Of a DNA stretch of 64,000 nt, positions 16,924-24,828 are shown one piece after another (position 1 is the first letter of the stretch; the number at the start of each line of letters is the position of its first letter). The DNA comes from Microbulbifer sp. MI-G. Lineage in GTDB: Bacteria > Pseudomonadota > Gammaproteobacteria > Pseudomonadales > Cellvibrionaceae. The notes under the pieces were generated by a model. That model saw only the letters and a list, made by a program, of their open reading frames with translations, ran no database searches and was not told where the DNA came from. The DNA is taken from NCBI RefSeq assembly GCF_030440425.1, contig NZ_CP098023.1, positions 1,353,501-1,417,500 on the forward strand, written 5' to 3'. A program made the position numbers and the translations under genes.

Positions 16924-17813
16924 GCAGTTATCTGATCGATGCGCCAATTCATATATTCCGCTATTACTTTGCCCTACCGCCCCACTGGCACAGTCGTAGC
17001 GGCTATGCCACCGAAGCGGTTTACGGTTTTACCAATCTGCTGTTGGACATGCTGGCGCGGCGTCCGCGCCATATTGCCTGTGCATTTGATGAATCCTTGG
17101 GAAGTTGCTTTCGCAATGCACTCTACCCGACTTATAAGTGCAGCCGCGCCTTGCCCGATGCTGCCCTCGCCTACCAACTGGCGGCCTGCCGGGAGATGGC
17201 GGAGGCGCTGGGTATCGCCAGCTTCGCCAGTGAACGCTACGAGGCGGATGATATCCTCGCCACCCTGACCCGCAAACTGCGCAGGTATGCTCCGGTTATT
17301 GTGAGTCGCGACAAGGACCTGGGTCAATTGCTGGCCCGCGGAGCCTCGTCCCTGTGGGATCTAGTGGCAGATCGGCGTTTGGACAGCGAGGCCCTGGAGC
17401 AGAGGTTTGGTGTGCGCCCGGGGCAGATTGCCGATTACCTGGCCCTCGTGGGGGATAGGGGGGACGATATTCCCGGTATCCCCGGGCTTGGCCCGAAAAC
17501 CGCGTCCTGTCTGTTGCGAGAGTTCGAAGATATTGAAGCCCTGCTGGCACAGCTCGACAGGGTGGCCGCCCTGCCGTTGCGCGGTGCCAAGGGGACTGCT
17601 GCGCGTCTTGAGCAGTATGCGGACCAGTTGCGCTTGGCTAAACGTCTGACCTGCCTGGAGGAGAATATGGCGCTGGATATCAATCCGGGGCAATTGCGCC
17701 CCCAGTCTGTCGACCTGTACCTGGCGCTCGCCCTGGCAGGGGAATTCGGCATTTCCGACCTTGGCGGAAAAATGATGCGTATCCTTGGGTGTGCGCATGG
17801 AGAGTCTGAATGA
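16920..17813 (+). CDS. xni: Flap endonuclease Xni-like 5'-3' exonuclease
   Basis: Protein of 297 residues related to the 5' nuclease domain of DNA polymerase I. It has the PIN-like N-terminal acidic cluster (SSYLIDAPIHIFRYYF, AFDESLGSCFRNALYPTYKCSR), EADDILATLTRKL and SRDKDLGQLL for metal binding, and the helix-hairpin-helix DNIPG-like segment GDRGDDIPGIPGLGPKTASCLL near residues 178-200. The GTG start at 16920 overlaps the epmC stop (GTGA). An earlier in-frame start would extend into epmC and does not fit the family. It overlaps pdxB by four bases (ATGA), so the three genes form a coupled unit. Confidence 0.9.
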   Translation: MSSYLIDAPIHIFRYYFALPPHWHSRSGYATEAVYGFTNLLLDMLARRPRHIACAFDESLGSCFRNALYPTYKCSRALPDAALAYQLAACREMAEALGIASFASERYEADDILATLTRKLRRYAPVIVSRDKDLGQLLARGASSLWDLVADRRLDSEALEQRFGVRPGQIADYLALVGDRGDDIPGIPGLGPKTASCLLREFEDIEALLAQLDRVAALPLRGAKGTAARLEQYADQLRLAKRLTCLEENMALDINPGQLRPQSVDLYLALALAGEFGISDLGGKMMRILGCAHGESE

Positions 17814-18982
17814 ATAACACCGCTGTAGAGACCCCCGGATTGAGGATCGTCGCCGATGAAAATATTCCAGCACTGGAGCGGTTCTTCGGGGATCTCGGCA
17901 CCCTGCGGCGCTGTCCCGGTCGCACCCTGAGCCGGGAGCAGTTGTCCGGGGCGGATATCCTGCTGGTGCGCTCCGTGACCGAAGTGAATCAGAGCCTCTT
18001 GCAGGGCACCCCGGTGCGCTTTGTAGGCAGCTGCACCATCGGCACAGACCATCTGGATATTCCGTGGTTGGAGCGCAATGGCATTCACTGGAGTGCGGCA
18101 CCTGGCTGTAATGCCAATGCCGTGGTGGAGTATGTATTTTGTGCCCTGGCCGCTCTGGAGGTCGATTGGCGTGGGCGCAGTTTCGGTATTGTGGGGTGCG
18201 GCAATGTGGGCGGTTTATTGCAAAAGCGTCTGCATGCCCTGGGTGCCTCCTGTGCGGTATATGACCCCTGGCTGCCGGATAACCCGGATTCTGCCCCACT
18301 GGCCCAGGTACTGGGGCGGGATATTGTGTGTTTGCACGCGCCCCTGGTCAAAGGCGGGCGCTATCCCAGCCTGCATATGATCGGGCCGGAGCAGCTGTCG
18401 CATATCCGCGATGGTGCCGTGCTGATCAGTGCCGGGCGCGGTGCGGTGCTGGACAGCCGTGCGCTGCTGCAACGGCTCAAGCGGAAACCGTGCTTTCGAA
18501 CGGTGTTGGATGTGTGGGAAAACGAGCCGGAGATCGATACCGAGCTGTTGCAACGGGTGGATTTGGCCACGCCGCATATTGCCGGTTACAGTGACGACGG
18601 CAAGCTGGCCGGAACCCGCCAGGTTCGCGAGGGGTTGTCCGCTTTGATGGATCTTGCACTTCCCCCAATGGCTCCAGAAACCTCAGGCAATAGCGCCACT
18701 ATCCGGATTGTGCCGGGAAATGCGAGGAGTGGTGAGGCTGACCTAGGGGCAGGGCAGGGAGGGGCAATGGCCGATCTACTGCTGCAGATGTACGATCCGC
18801 GCGTCGATGACCGCCGCCTGCGCGAAGCGGCGTCCGACACTGAGCCCATGGCGCAGGGATTTGATCGGCTGCGTCGGGAGTACCCCAAGCGTCTGGAGTT
18901 TTGTCACTACACAGCCCCGGCGGAGGTATTGAACGAAGAAGAATTGCAACAACTGGCAGTATTGGGTTTGATGTGCAAATAG
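17810..18982 (+). CDS. pdxB: Erythronate-4-phosphate dehydrogenase
   Basis: NAD-dependent enzyme of the DXP-dependent pyridoxal phosphate pathway; oxidises 4-phosphoerythronate. The 390-residue protein belongs to the D-2-hydroxyacid dehydrogenase superfamily with a PdxB dimerisation domain. Motifs: IVADENIPALERFFGDLG at the N-terminus, LVRSVTEVNQSLL, VGSCTIGTDHLD, the Rossmann GIVGCGNVGG near residue 125, catalytic arginine and histidine regions SAGRGAVLDSRALLQRL and TPHIAGYSDDGK. The C-terminal domain (FDRLRREYPKRLEFCHYT) is typical of PdxB. The start overlaps xni. Several PLP enzymes (CysM, AlaA, ArgD, the aminotransferase at 50.8 kb) occur in the same window but not in this operon. Confidence 0.94.
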   Translation: MNNTAVETPGLRIVADENIPALERFFGDLGTLRRCPGRTLSREQLSGADILLVRSVTEVNQSLLQGTPVRFVGSCTIGTDHLDIPWLERNGIHWSAAPGCNANAVVEYVFCALAALEVDWRGRSFGIVGCGNVGGLLQKRLHALGASCAVYDPWLPDNPDSAPLAQVLGRDIVCLHAPLVKGGRYPSLHMIGPEQLSHIRDGAVLISAGRGAVLDSRALLQRLKRKPCFRTVLDVWENEPEIDTELLQRVDLATPHIAGYSDDGKLAGTRQVREGLSALMDLALPPMAPETSGNSATIRIVPGNARSGEADLGAGQGGAMADLLLQMYDPRVDDRRLREAASDTEPMAQGFDRLRREYPKRLEFCHYTAPAEVLNEEELQQLAVLGLMCK

Positions 18983-18990
18983 ATAAGCAG

Positions 18991-20121
18991 GTGAAAAAAC
19001 TCGGTTTGATTATTAACCCCTGGGCAGGCATTGGTGGCCCGGCGGGGCTGAAGGGCAGTGATGGTACCGAGACAGTTGAACGGGCCCTGGCTTCGGGTAG
19101 TAAACCCCAGTCCCACTTGCGTGCGAGGATTGCCCTGGAGGCTCTGACGCCCTATCGCGGACAGTTGGAACTACTGTGTTTTGCCGGCGAGATGGGAGAG
19201 GACACCGCCCGTGCGCTGGGTTTTTCTGTGCGTATCCTGGGAGCTGCGGAATCCACCCCCTCCACGTCTGCGGATACCGAACGGGCAGCCGTTGCTATCC
19301 GTGATGCCGGTGCCGACCTGATTGTGTTTGTCGGCGGTGACGGCACTGCACGCGATATCGTCAACGCCCTCGGAGAACATTTCCCGGTATTGGGTATTCC
19401 CGCCGGCGTCAAGATGCATTCGGCATGTTTTGCCATCTCTCCCAAAGCCGGGGGTGAAGTATTGCGGCGCTTGATGGCAGGGCAGCTGGTGGATCTATGT
19501 GAGTGTGAAGTGCGGGATATCGACGAACAGTCTTTTCGCCGGGGGCGCGTGCGCACCCGCTACTACGGCGAACTGCTGGTACCTCGGGAGGGCCATTTTT
19601 TACAGGCGGTAAAGAATGCCGGGCGCGAAGTAGAGGCACTGGCGGTGGCGGATATCGCCGCCGACATTCTTGAGGCACTGGACCCGCAAACACTGTATAT
19701 CGTCGGCCCGGGCTCCACTACTTTGGCGATTTTGACTGCACTGGGCTGTCAGGGCACTTTGCTGGGAGTGGATCTGCTGCTGCAGGGCACTTTGAAACAG
19801 GCAGATGTCAGCGCACCTCAGATTGAAGCGGCCATGGCACTGCACAATGGCCCGGTAAACATTATTCTCACCGCTATTGGCGGGCAGGGTCATTTGCTTG
19901 GCCGTGGCAACCAGCAGTTTTCCCCGAGTATTCTGCAAGCAGTGGGACGCGATCACTTGATGGTGGTGGCCACCAAAAGCAAAATTTCCGAACTGGGTGG
20001 TCGGCCCCTGCTGATGGATAGTGGCGACCCCGAACTGGATTGGCAGTGGTCGGGTTTTATCCGGGTTGTGACTGGTTACCGGGATGCGATCCTCTATCCC
20101 CTGAGCAATGGGGCACTCTGA
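18991..20121 (+). CDS. ATP-NAD kinase family protein (COG3199 type)
   Basis: Predicted 376-residue cytosolic protein related to NAD kinases and diacylglycerol kinase-like catalytic domains. The signature is LIVFVGGDGTARDIVNAL (about residues 110-127) with LGIPAGVKMHSACFAISP following, and a glycine-rich KKLGLIINPWAGIGGPAGLKG at the N-terminus. Family members are found in addition to a normal NAD kinase, and the substrate is not firmly known. The GTG at 18991 starts eight bases after the pdxB stop; an open frame continues upstream inside pdxB but the conserved N-terminus begins here. The methyltransferase gene starts two bases after its stop. Confidence 0.83.
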   Translation: MKKLGLIINPWAGIGGPAGLKGSDGTETVERALASGSKPQSHLRARIALEALTPYRGQLELLCFAGEMGEDTARALGFSVRILGAAESTPSTSADTERAAVAIRDAGADLIVFVGGDGTARDIVNALGEHFPVLGIPAGVKMHSACFAISPKAGGEVLRRLMAGQLVDLCECEVRDIDEQSFRRGRVRTRYYGELLVPREGHFLQAVKNAGREVEALAVADIAADILEALDPQTLYIVGPGSTTLAILTALGCQGTLLGVDLLLQGTLKQADVSAPQIEAAMALHNGPVNIILTAIGGQGHLLGRGNQQFSPSILQAVGRDHLMVVATKSKISELGGRPLLMDSGDPELDWQWSGFIRVVTGYRDAILYPLSNGAL

Positions 20122-20123
20122 GC

Positions 20124-21065
20124 ATGCTGTCTGCGGTGTGGGGGCCATTACTCGAGCAGGTTGCGAATAAGTTAGCCGGGGGCGACGGGGATAGCCGGCG
20201 GCTATTCCATGGCCGTGGCCGCAGCTACGCGGGTCTGGAGCAGGTCAGTGTAGACAGTTTTTTTCCGGTAATACTGGTCACTTTTTTTGAGCCACACCGG
20301 GGCGAAACGGCGTTGTGTGAGGAATTGTGGCGATTGGCGCAGCCTAGCGGTTATCGGGGTGTCGCCGTACAACGGCGCTATCTGGCCGGGGTTTCGGTGG
20401 ACTGGGTGTGCGGTGTGGCGGTAGCGACGCCGATGGCGCGACGTGGCGGGTTGAAATTTCCCCTCACTTTCGAGCGGCAGAATGTGGGTTTCTTTCTCGA
20501 CATAGAGCCGGGTCGAATCTGGCTGGAGGAGCAGATACGTTTTCGCACCGGACAGAAGCCGGTGAAAATGCTTAATTTGTTTGCCTTTACCTGTGTTTTC
20601 TCTGCAGTGGCCCGCTCGGCAGGGAATATTGACATTGTGAATGTGGATGTGAACCGCGGCGTGTTGAAACGCGGGCGCGAGAATCACGTGATCAATGGCC
20701 TGCCCCTGGAGGGCATCCAGTTTCTGCCGCTGGATGCGCTGCGCCAGTTCAAGCGCTTTGATCGGCGCGGTCCCTTCCAACTGGGGGTGGTGGACCCCCC
20801 CACACGCCAGAAAGGGCGCTTTGATGTGATCCATAACTACGCAAAACTGCTGCAGCAATTGCCCGCCTGCCTTGCGGAGGAGGCGGATCTGTTGATGGTA
20901 ATCAATTCCCCGCGCTACAGTGAGGCCCGCTTTCGCGAATTGATTCTCGAGGCCGATATGGGGTATGCAGTGGCCGCGCGTCTGCCACAGAATCCCGACT
21001 TCCCGGATCGGGATGCGGATGCAGCATTAAAGATGCTGCACGTAAAATACCGCCGCCGGCATTAG
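20124..21065 (+). CDS. Class I SAM-dependent methyltransferase (RlmI/RlmL-like C-terminal type)
   Basis: A 313-residue enzyme resembling the 23S rRNA methyltransferase domains of the RlmI/RlmK group (PF10672 type). Visible motifs: GLKFPLTFERQNVGFFLDI leading into the SAM site KMLNLFAFTCVFSAVARSAG (about residues 174-193), the acidic loop VNVDVNRGVLKRGRENHVINGL and the catalytic-type VVDPPTRQKGRFDV. No PUA domain precedes it, unlike RlmI. RNA methylation is the likely role; substrate unknown. It is the last gene of the epmC-xni-pdxB run and converges with the next gene, sharing four bases at the stops. Confidence 0.83.
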   Translation: MLSAVWGPLLEQVANKLAGGDGDSRRLFHGRGRSYAGLEQVSVDSFFPVILVTFFEPHRGETALCEELWRLAQPSGYRGVAVQRRYLAGVSVDWVCGVAVATPMARRGGLKFPLTFERQNVGFFLDIEPGRIWLEEQIRFRTGQKPVKMLNLFAFTCVFSAVARSAGNIDIVNVDVNRGVLKRGRENHVINGLPLEGIQFLPLDALRQFKRFDRRGPFQLGVVDPPTRQKGRFDVIHNYAKLLQQLPACLAEEADLLMVINSPRYSEARFRELILEADMGYAVAARLPQNPDFPDRDADAALKMLHVKYRRRH

Positions 21066-21484
21066 TGGTCACACAGGCTGCCTCGGGATGCGGCGAACTC
21101 CCGCATCAGGTGCTCCATCAGCGCCTGCAGTTCCGCGGATGAACCGCTGCGCACGGCGCTGTTGAGCAATTGTGCGTTGCTCTGCCCCGGCTCGGCCTGA
21201 GTGTTGATTAACAGCAAAAAGCCCCTGTGACTCAGCACTGCATTTTCCATCGCTTCCTGGCCCAGCAGTTGGGCAAAGTCGATGTAGCCACTTTGTTTTA
21301 GCCATGTCATTGCCCCCAGGCAGGCGAGATGGTGCGGCGAGTGTAGTCCGAATGCGTCAGGAGTATCGGGTCCGGCGATATCCTCTACATAAAGGGTGGC
21401 CGGTACAGGGAACTGGTCAAACAACGCCAGCAGGATTCTGCCAGTGTGGCGATAAAAATCGTGAATATGTAAGTCGTCTAACAT
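21062..21484 (-). CDS. Unknown protein translationally coupled to alaA
   Basis: A 140-residue protein that I cannot place. It has no signal peptide or membrane segment. It begins MLDDLHIHDFYRHTGRILLALFDQF and contains LYVEDIAGPDTPDAFGLHSPHHLACLGAMTWLKQSGYI, which reads like a winged-helix or small all-alpha regulator-like domain (the histidine-rich HSPHHLACLGAMTWL could be a helix), and ends in a helical AELQALMEHLMREFAASRG. The start codon overlaps the alaA stop (TGATG), so the ribosome can reinitiate. The coupling implies steady coexpression with alanine aminotransferase; function otherwise unknown. Confidence 0.7.
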   Translation of the reverse strand: MLDDLHIHDFYRHTGRILLALFDQFPVPATLYVEDIAGPDTPDAFGLHSPHHLACLGAMTWLKQSGYIDFAQLLGQEAMENAVLSHRGFLLLINTQAEPGQSNAQLLNSAVRSGSSAELQALMEHLMREFAASRGSLCDH

Positions 21485-22698
21485 CAGCGGGAATATCGTT
21501 CCAGAAAATACCCCAGGCGCTCGATGGCGTGGCAGAGATCGTCGGCCTGGGGCAGGAAGACGATGCGCAAATGATCCGGTGCATCCCAATGGAAAGCGGT
21601 CCCCTGGACCAGCAGGATTTTTTCCTGGCGCAGAAATTCGAGCACCAGGTGCTCATCATTGTCAATCTTGTGGTGATCCAGATGGAGTTTGGGGAATAGG
21701 TAAATCGCGCCACTGGGTTTGACGCAGCTGACTCCGGGAATTTCTTTGAGCATGTGGTAGGCCAGATCGCGCTGTTGGCGCAGGCGTCCGCCGGGCAGCA
21801 CCAGATCGTTGATACTCTGATAGCCCCCAAGCGCGGTTTGCACCGCAAACATGGCCGGAACGTTACTGCATAGCCGCATGGAAGCCAGTATGTCCACACC
21901 GCTGATGAATCCCTCGGCCCGGTGTTTGGTGCCACTGATCACCATCCAGCCGGAGCGGAAACCGGCCAGTCGATAGGATTTGGACAGGCCGTTGAAACTC
22001 AGGCAGAGCACATCTTGGGCCAGTTTGGCCATGGGAATAAACTCCGCACCGTCATAGAGAATTTTGCTGTAGATCTCATCGGCAAAGATCACCAGATTGT
22101 GGCTGCGTGCGATTTCGACGATATCTTCCAGCAGTGCCCGCGGGTAGATGGCGCCGGTGGGGTTGTTGGGATTGATGACTACGATGCCGCGTGTACGCGG
22201 CGTGATCCTGGACTTGATATCCTCGATATCCGGCAGCCAACCGGAACCCTCGTCGCAGCGGTACAACACCGGGTTGGCGCCGGTCAAATTGGTTGCCGCC
22301 ATCCACAGAGGGTAGTTGGGCATGGGCAGCAAGAGTTCATCACCGTTATTGAGCAGTGCCTGGGTGGCGATGGAAATCAGTTCGGAGACGCCATTACCCA
22401 GGTAGATGTCGTTTATATCAACTCCTTGGATACCCAGGGTCTGACACTCCTGCATAATGGCCTTGCGTGCAGCAAACAGCCCCTTGGATTCCACATAGCC
22501 CTGAGCGTGGGTGAGGTTGAGAATTACGTCCTGGATGATCTCATCCGGTGCATCGAAGCCGAAAGGGGCGGGATTGCCGATATTCAGTTTGAGTATGCGG
22601 TGGCCTTCCTCTTCCATGCGGTGGGCCTGTTCCATCACCGGGCCGCGGATCTCATAGCAGACGCCGTGCAGTTTGTCAGATTTGTGGATGTCCTTCAT
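21484..22698 (-). CDS. alaA: Alanine aminotransferase AlaA
   Basis: PLP-dependent class I aminotransferase that makes alanine from pyruvate and glutamate. The 404-residue product follows E. coli AlaA closely: HGVCYEIRGPV, ILKLNIGNPAPFGFDAPDEI, GNGVSELISIATQALLNNGDE, IVVINPNNPTGAIYP, FADEIYSKILYDGAEFIPMA, and the PLP lysine in SFNGLSKSYRLAGFRSGWMV. The ATG at 22698 fits the family N-terminus; further upstream sequence is not conserved. It is divergent from msrB, and its stop overlaps the start of the unknown gene at 21484. Confidence 0.96.
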   Translation of the reverse strand: MKDIHKSDKLHGVCYEIRGPVMEQAHRMEEEGHRILKLNIGNPAPFGFDAPDEIIQDVILNLTHAQGYVESKGLFAARKAIMQECQTLGIQGVDINDIYLGNGVSELISIATQALLNNGDELLLPMPNYPLWMAATNLTGANPVLYRCDEGSGWLPDIEDIKSRITPRTRGIVVINPNNPTGAIYPRALLEDIVEIARSHNLVIFADEIYSKILYDGAEFIPMAKLAQDVLCLSFNGLSKSYRLAGFRSGWMVISGTKHRAEGFISGVDILASMRLCSNVPAMFAVQTALGGYQSINDLVLPGGRLRQQRDLAYHMLKEIPGVSCVKPSGAIYLFPKLHLDHHKIDNDEHLVLEFLRQEKILLVQGTAFHWDAPDHLRIVFLPQADDLCHAIERLGYFLERYSR

Positions 22699-22825
22699 AG
22701 TGGTTCGGCAGCCCTGTAGCCTGGCAGGAGCCGCCCTGGTCCGCGAGCGAGCTGCGCAAAAGCCGGGAAGTCCACTAGCGGTCGGCACCGCTCCTGCGGG
22801 AACTGGTTATTACGGGTAACAGAGT

Positions 22826-23239
22826 ATGTCAAAACAAAAAGACGATAACTACTGGCGCGATAAGCTGACAGATGAAGAGTTTGAAGTCTGCCGCAAAGGT
22901 GGGACAGAGGCGCCCTTTAGCGGAGAGTATTGGGATGTGTTTGACCGGGGTGTCTATCGCTGCCGCTGTTGTGGCGAAGTGTTGTTTGACTCTGGAGCAA
23001 AGTTTGAGAGTCAATGCGGCTGGCCCAGTTTCGATGCAGAGGCGAGCCGGGGCATCATCAGAGAGCTGCCCGATAACAGTTTTGGTATGCTCAGGGTGGA
23101 GATTCGCTGTCGCAACTGCGACAGCCATTTGGGGCATGTATTTAACGATGGTCCCACCGACACCGGCTTGCGTTACTGCGTGAATTCCCTGTCGGTAACA
23201 CTTGATAAAGACAATGGTGAGAAAGGAGGTGAGGAGTGA
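22826..23239 (+). CDS. msrB: Peptide methionine-R-sulfoxide reductase MsrB
   Basis: Repairs the R epimer of methionine sulfoxide in proteins, using thioredoxin. The 137-residue protein carries the zinc-binding CxxC pairs (YRCRCCGEVLFDS and RCRNCDSHLGHVF), the substrate-binding CGWPSFDAE and the catalytic cysteine in LRYCVNSLSV near residue 118. It is of the zinc-containing, selenium-free form. The end of the gene (GEKGGEE) also forms a strong Shine-Dalgarno (GGAGG) for the following DUF1499 gene, which starts inside the stop (GTGA). Confidence 0.96.
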   Translation: MSKQKDDNYWRDKLTDEEFEVCRKGGTEAPFSGEYWDVFDRGVYRCRCCGEVLFDSGAKFESQCGWPSFDAEASRGIIRELPDNSFGMLRVEIRCRNCDSHLGHVFNDGPTDTGLRYCVNSLSVTLDKDNGEKGGEE

Positions 23240-24045
23240 CACACTGGCACTGGAGTCGCGTTCTGCTCTGGACGCAATGGGTTCTGCTCACGGCCATTGT
23301 TTTCGCAGGGTTAGCGCTGAGGTTCGAGCTGCTGCACTTTGGTGTTGTCTTCAAGGTATTCACCTATGCCGGGGCAGGGGCGCTGGCGATTGCACTGGCC
23401 AGCCTGTTTGTCTTTGTCTGGGGTGTGCGCAGTCACAACGTCCGCGCCCGCAGCAATGCCCTGTGGTCGGTCTTATTGGGACTGTTGCCGGTGGCGGTGC
23501 CCTTGATGACGGTGGGCAAGGACAACTTCAGCGTACCGCGAATTCACGATATCAGCACAGATACCCGCAATCCGCCCCAGTACCGCGCAATTCTGGCCCT
23601 GCGTAAGAAAGGGGATAATAGTGCCGAGTATGGGGGAGAATCTGTGGCCCGCCTGCAGCGCGGCGTTGATGTCTACGCGGATATCATCCCTCTGCACGTC
23701 CACTTGCCCGTGACTCGCACGACGGAGCTGGCGGGAGAGGTGGCGACGGATCTGGGCTGGAAACTCGTGTCCTATCAGCCAGAGCGCGGTCATCTGGAGG
23801 CCGTGGCTAGAACGCGGTTGTTGGGGTTTACGGATGACATTGTGGTGCGGGTGCAGGCAGAGGACGATGGGGGTTCTCGGGTGGATGTGCGCTCCAGCTC
23901 CCGTGTGGGCGTCAGTGATTTGGGTGCCAATGCGAAGCGTATCCGCGTATTTCTCGAGGCGTTACACCTCCGGGCTAAAAGTGTGCCCAGCAATGCTTCA
24001 ATCCGTCCCAAGAGCCGGTCAACTGGAATCCGTTGGGTTGGGTAA
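23236..24045 (+). CDS. Membrane protein with C-terminal DUF1499 domain
   Basis: A 269-residue protein with three predicted membrane segments near residues 8-28, 35-60 and 72-92, then a soluble DUF1499 domain starting around residue 105. The DUF1499 part shows ISTDTRNPPQY, the middle LGWKLVSYQPERGHLEAVARTRLLGFTDDIVVRV, and SRVDVRSSSRVGVSDLGANAKRIRVFLEAL. Function unknown; the domain is common in photosynthetic and marine bacteria. GTG start at 23236, coupled to msrB. A strong promoter for the tRNA cluster follows 40 bases downstream. Confidence 0.85.
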   Translation: MTHWHWSRVLLWTQWVLLTAIVFAGLALRFELLHFGVVFKVFTYAGAGALAIALASLFVFVWGVRSHNVRARSNALWSVLLGLLPVAVPLMTVGKDNFSVPRIHDISTDTRNPPQYRAILALRKKGDNSAEYGGESVARLQRGVDVYADIIPLHVHLPVTRTTELAGEVATDLGWKLVSYQPERGHLEAVARTRLLGFTDDIVVRVQAEDDGGSRVDVRSSSRVGVSDLGANAKRIRVFLEALHLRAKSVPSNASIRPKSRSTGIRWVG

Positions 24046-24083
24046 GTGCCTGACAATAAAAGAAAAAAAAATTAGCGGGGATA

Positions 24084-24112
24084 TTGACAGCACTCCGGGT
24101 GGTGCATAGAAT
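24084..24112 (+). promoter_or_regulatory. Strong sigma-70 promoter of the tRNA-Glu/tRNA-Gly cluster
   Basis: A perfect TTGACA (24084-24089) and TAGAAT (24107-24112) are separated by exactly 17 bases, and a GC-rich discriminator (GCGCCCC) follows, a feature of stable RNA promoters under stringent control. The first tRNA begins about 60 bases downstream. Confidence 0.82.
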
Positions 24113-24173
24113 GCGCCCCACTTCTGACGCGGAGCTACACTGTGGAGCGCTGCAGCAGCACAAGTAAATCTGG

Positions 24174-24249
24174 GTCCCCATCGTCTAGAGGCCTAGGACA
24201 CCGCCCTTTCACGGCGGTAACAGGGGTTCGACTCCCCTTGGGGATGCCA
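24174..24249 (+). tRNA. tRNA-Glu (TTC), copy 1
   Basis: A 76-base cloverleaf with anticodon TTC in CCCTTTCACGG, T-arm GGGGTTCGACTCCCC and an encoded CCA end. The acceptor stem closes with a G-U pair at the first position. It is separated by one base from tRNA-Gly. Confidence 0.96.
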
Positions 24250-24250
24250 T

Positions 24251-24326
24251 GCGGGAATAGCTCAGTTGGTAGAGCGCAACCTTGCCAAGGTTGAGGTCGC
24301 CGGTTCGAACCCGGTTTCCCGCTCCA
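24251..24326 (+). tRNA. tRNA-Gly (GCC), copy 1
   Basis: A 76-base cloverleaf with acceptor stem GCGGGAA/TTCCCGC, anticodon GCC in CCTTGCCAAGG, T-arm CCGGTTCGAACCCGG and encoded CCA. Confidence 0.96.
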
Positions 24327-24339
24327 ATTCAATAAGTTA

Positions 24340-24378
24340 CTCTGCCGGGTGGTGTCTAGATCCTGTCCGCAGAATAAG
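24340..24378 (+). promoter_or_regulatory. Relic of the tRNA promoter in front of the second pair
   Basis: Between the two tRNA pairs, CCGGGTGGTG followed closely by TAGA resembles the spacer and -10 of the promoter at 24084-24112, while the -35 is no longer a match. This suggests that the duplication once included the promoter and that the second copy has decayed, so the four tRNAs are probably read from the first promoter. Confidence 0.45.
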
Positions 24379-24452
24379 ACCACCGATTGTTTGCTGGCAG
24401 TGCCAAAGGCAGTGTGGCAGCGCGAGAACCGCAGGTGGTAGAGCAGGTTTTT

Positions 24453-24528
24453 GTCCCCATCGTCTAGAGGCCTAGGACACCGCCCTTTCACGGCGGTAAC
24501 AGGGGTTCGACTCCCCTTGGGGATGCCA
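24453..24528 (+). tRNA. tRNA-Glu (TTC), copy 2
   Basis: Identical in sequence to the first copy over all 76 bases, including the encoded CCA. Confidence 0.96.
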
Positions 24529-24532
24529 ATAG

Positions 24533-24557
24533 GGCCCGGCAGCCGAGCTGCCGGGCC
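24533..24557. repeat. Perfect 10-bp hairpin between the second tRNA-Glu and tRNA-Gly
   Basis: GGCCCGGCAG pairs with CTGCCGGGCC around a five-base loop. There is no T-run, so it may be a processing signal rather than a terminator. Confidence 0.7.
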
Positions 24558-24567
24558 AATCCAAAAT

Positions 24568-24643
24568 GCGGGAATAGCTCAGTTGGTAGAGCGCAACCTT
24601 GCCAAGGTTGAGGTCGCCGGTTCGAACCCGGTTTCCCGCTCCA
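24568..24643 (+). tRNA. tRNA-Gly (GCC), copy 2
   Basis: Identical in sequence to the first tRNA-Gly copy, with encoded CCA. The spacer to the preceding tRNA-Glu is 39 bases here but only one base in the first pair. Confidence 0.96.
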
Positions 24644-24828
24644 AAGAAAAAGCCGCTTGCTCGATTGGCGTTTTCGTTTTCCAATATATTGCCTGTTAGT
24701 CTGTCTATTTCGCTGGTGCGCTTCGGTTTGCAACTGCTCGGCGGGTTTTTAGGGTCAACTCCCTGCCCTGTGCTTGAAATTATCCAGGTAAGCCCGTTGA
24801 ATGGCGCTTTCAGCGACAGGAGTGAAAG

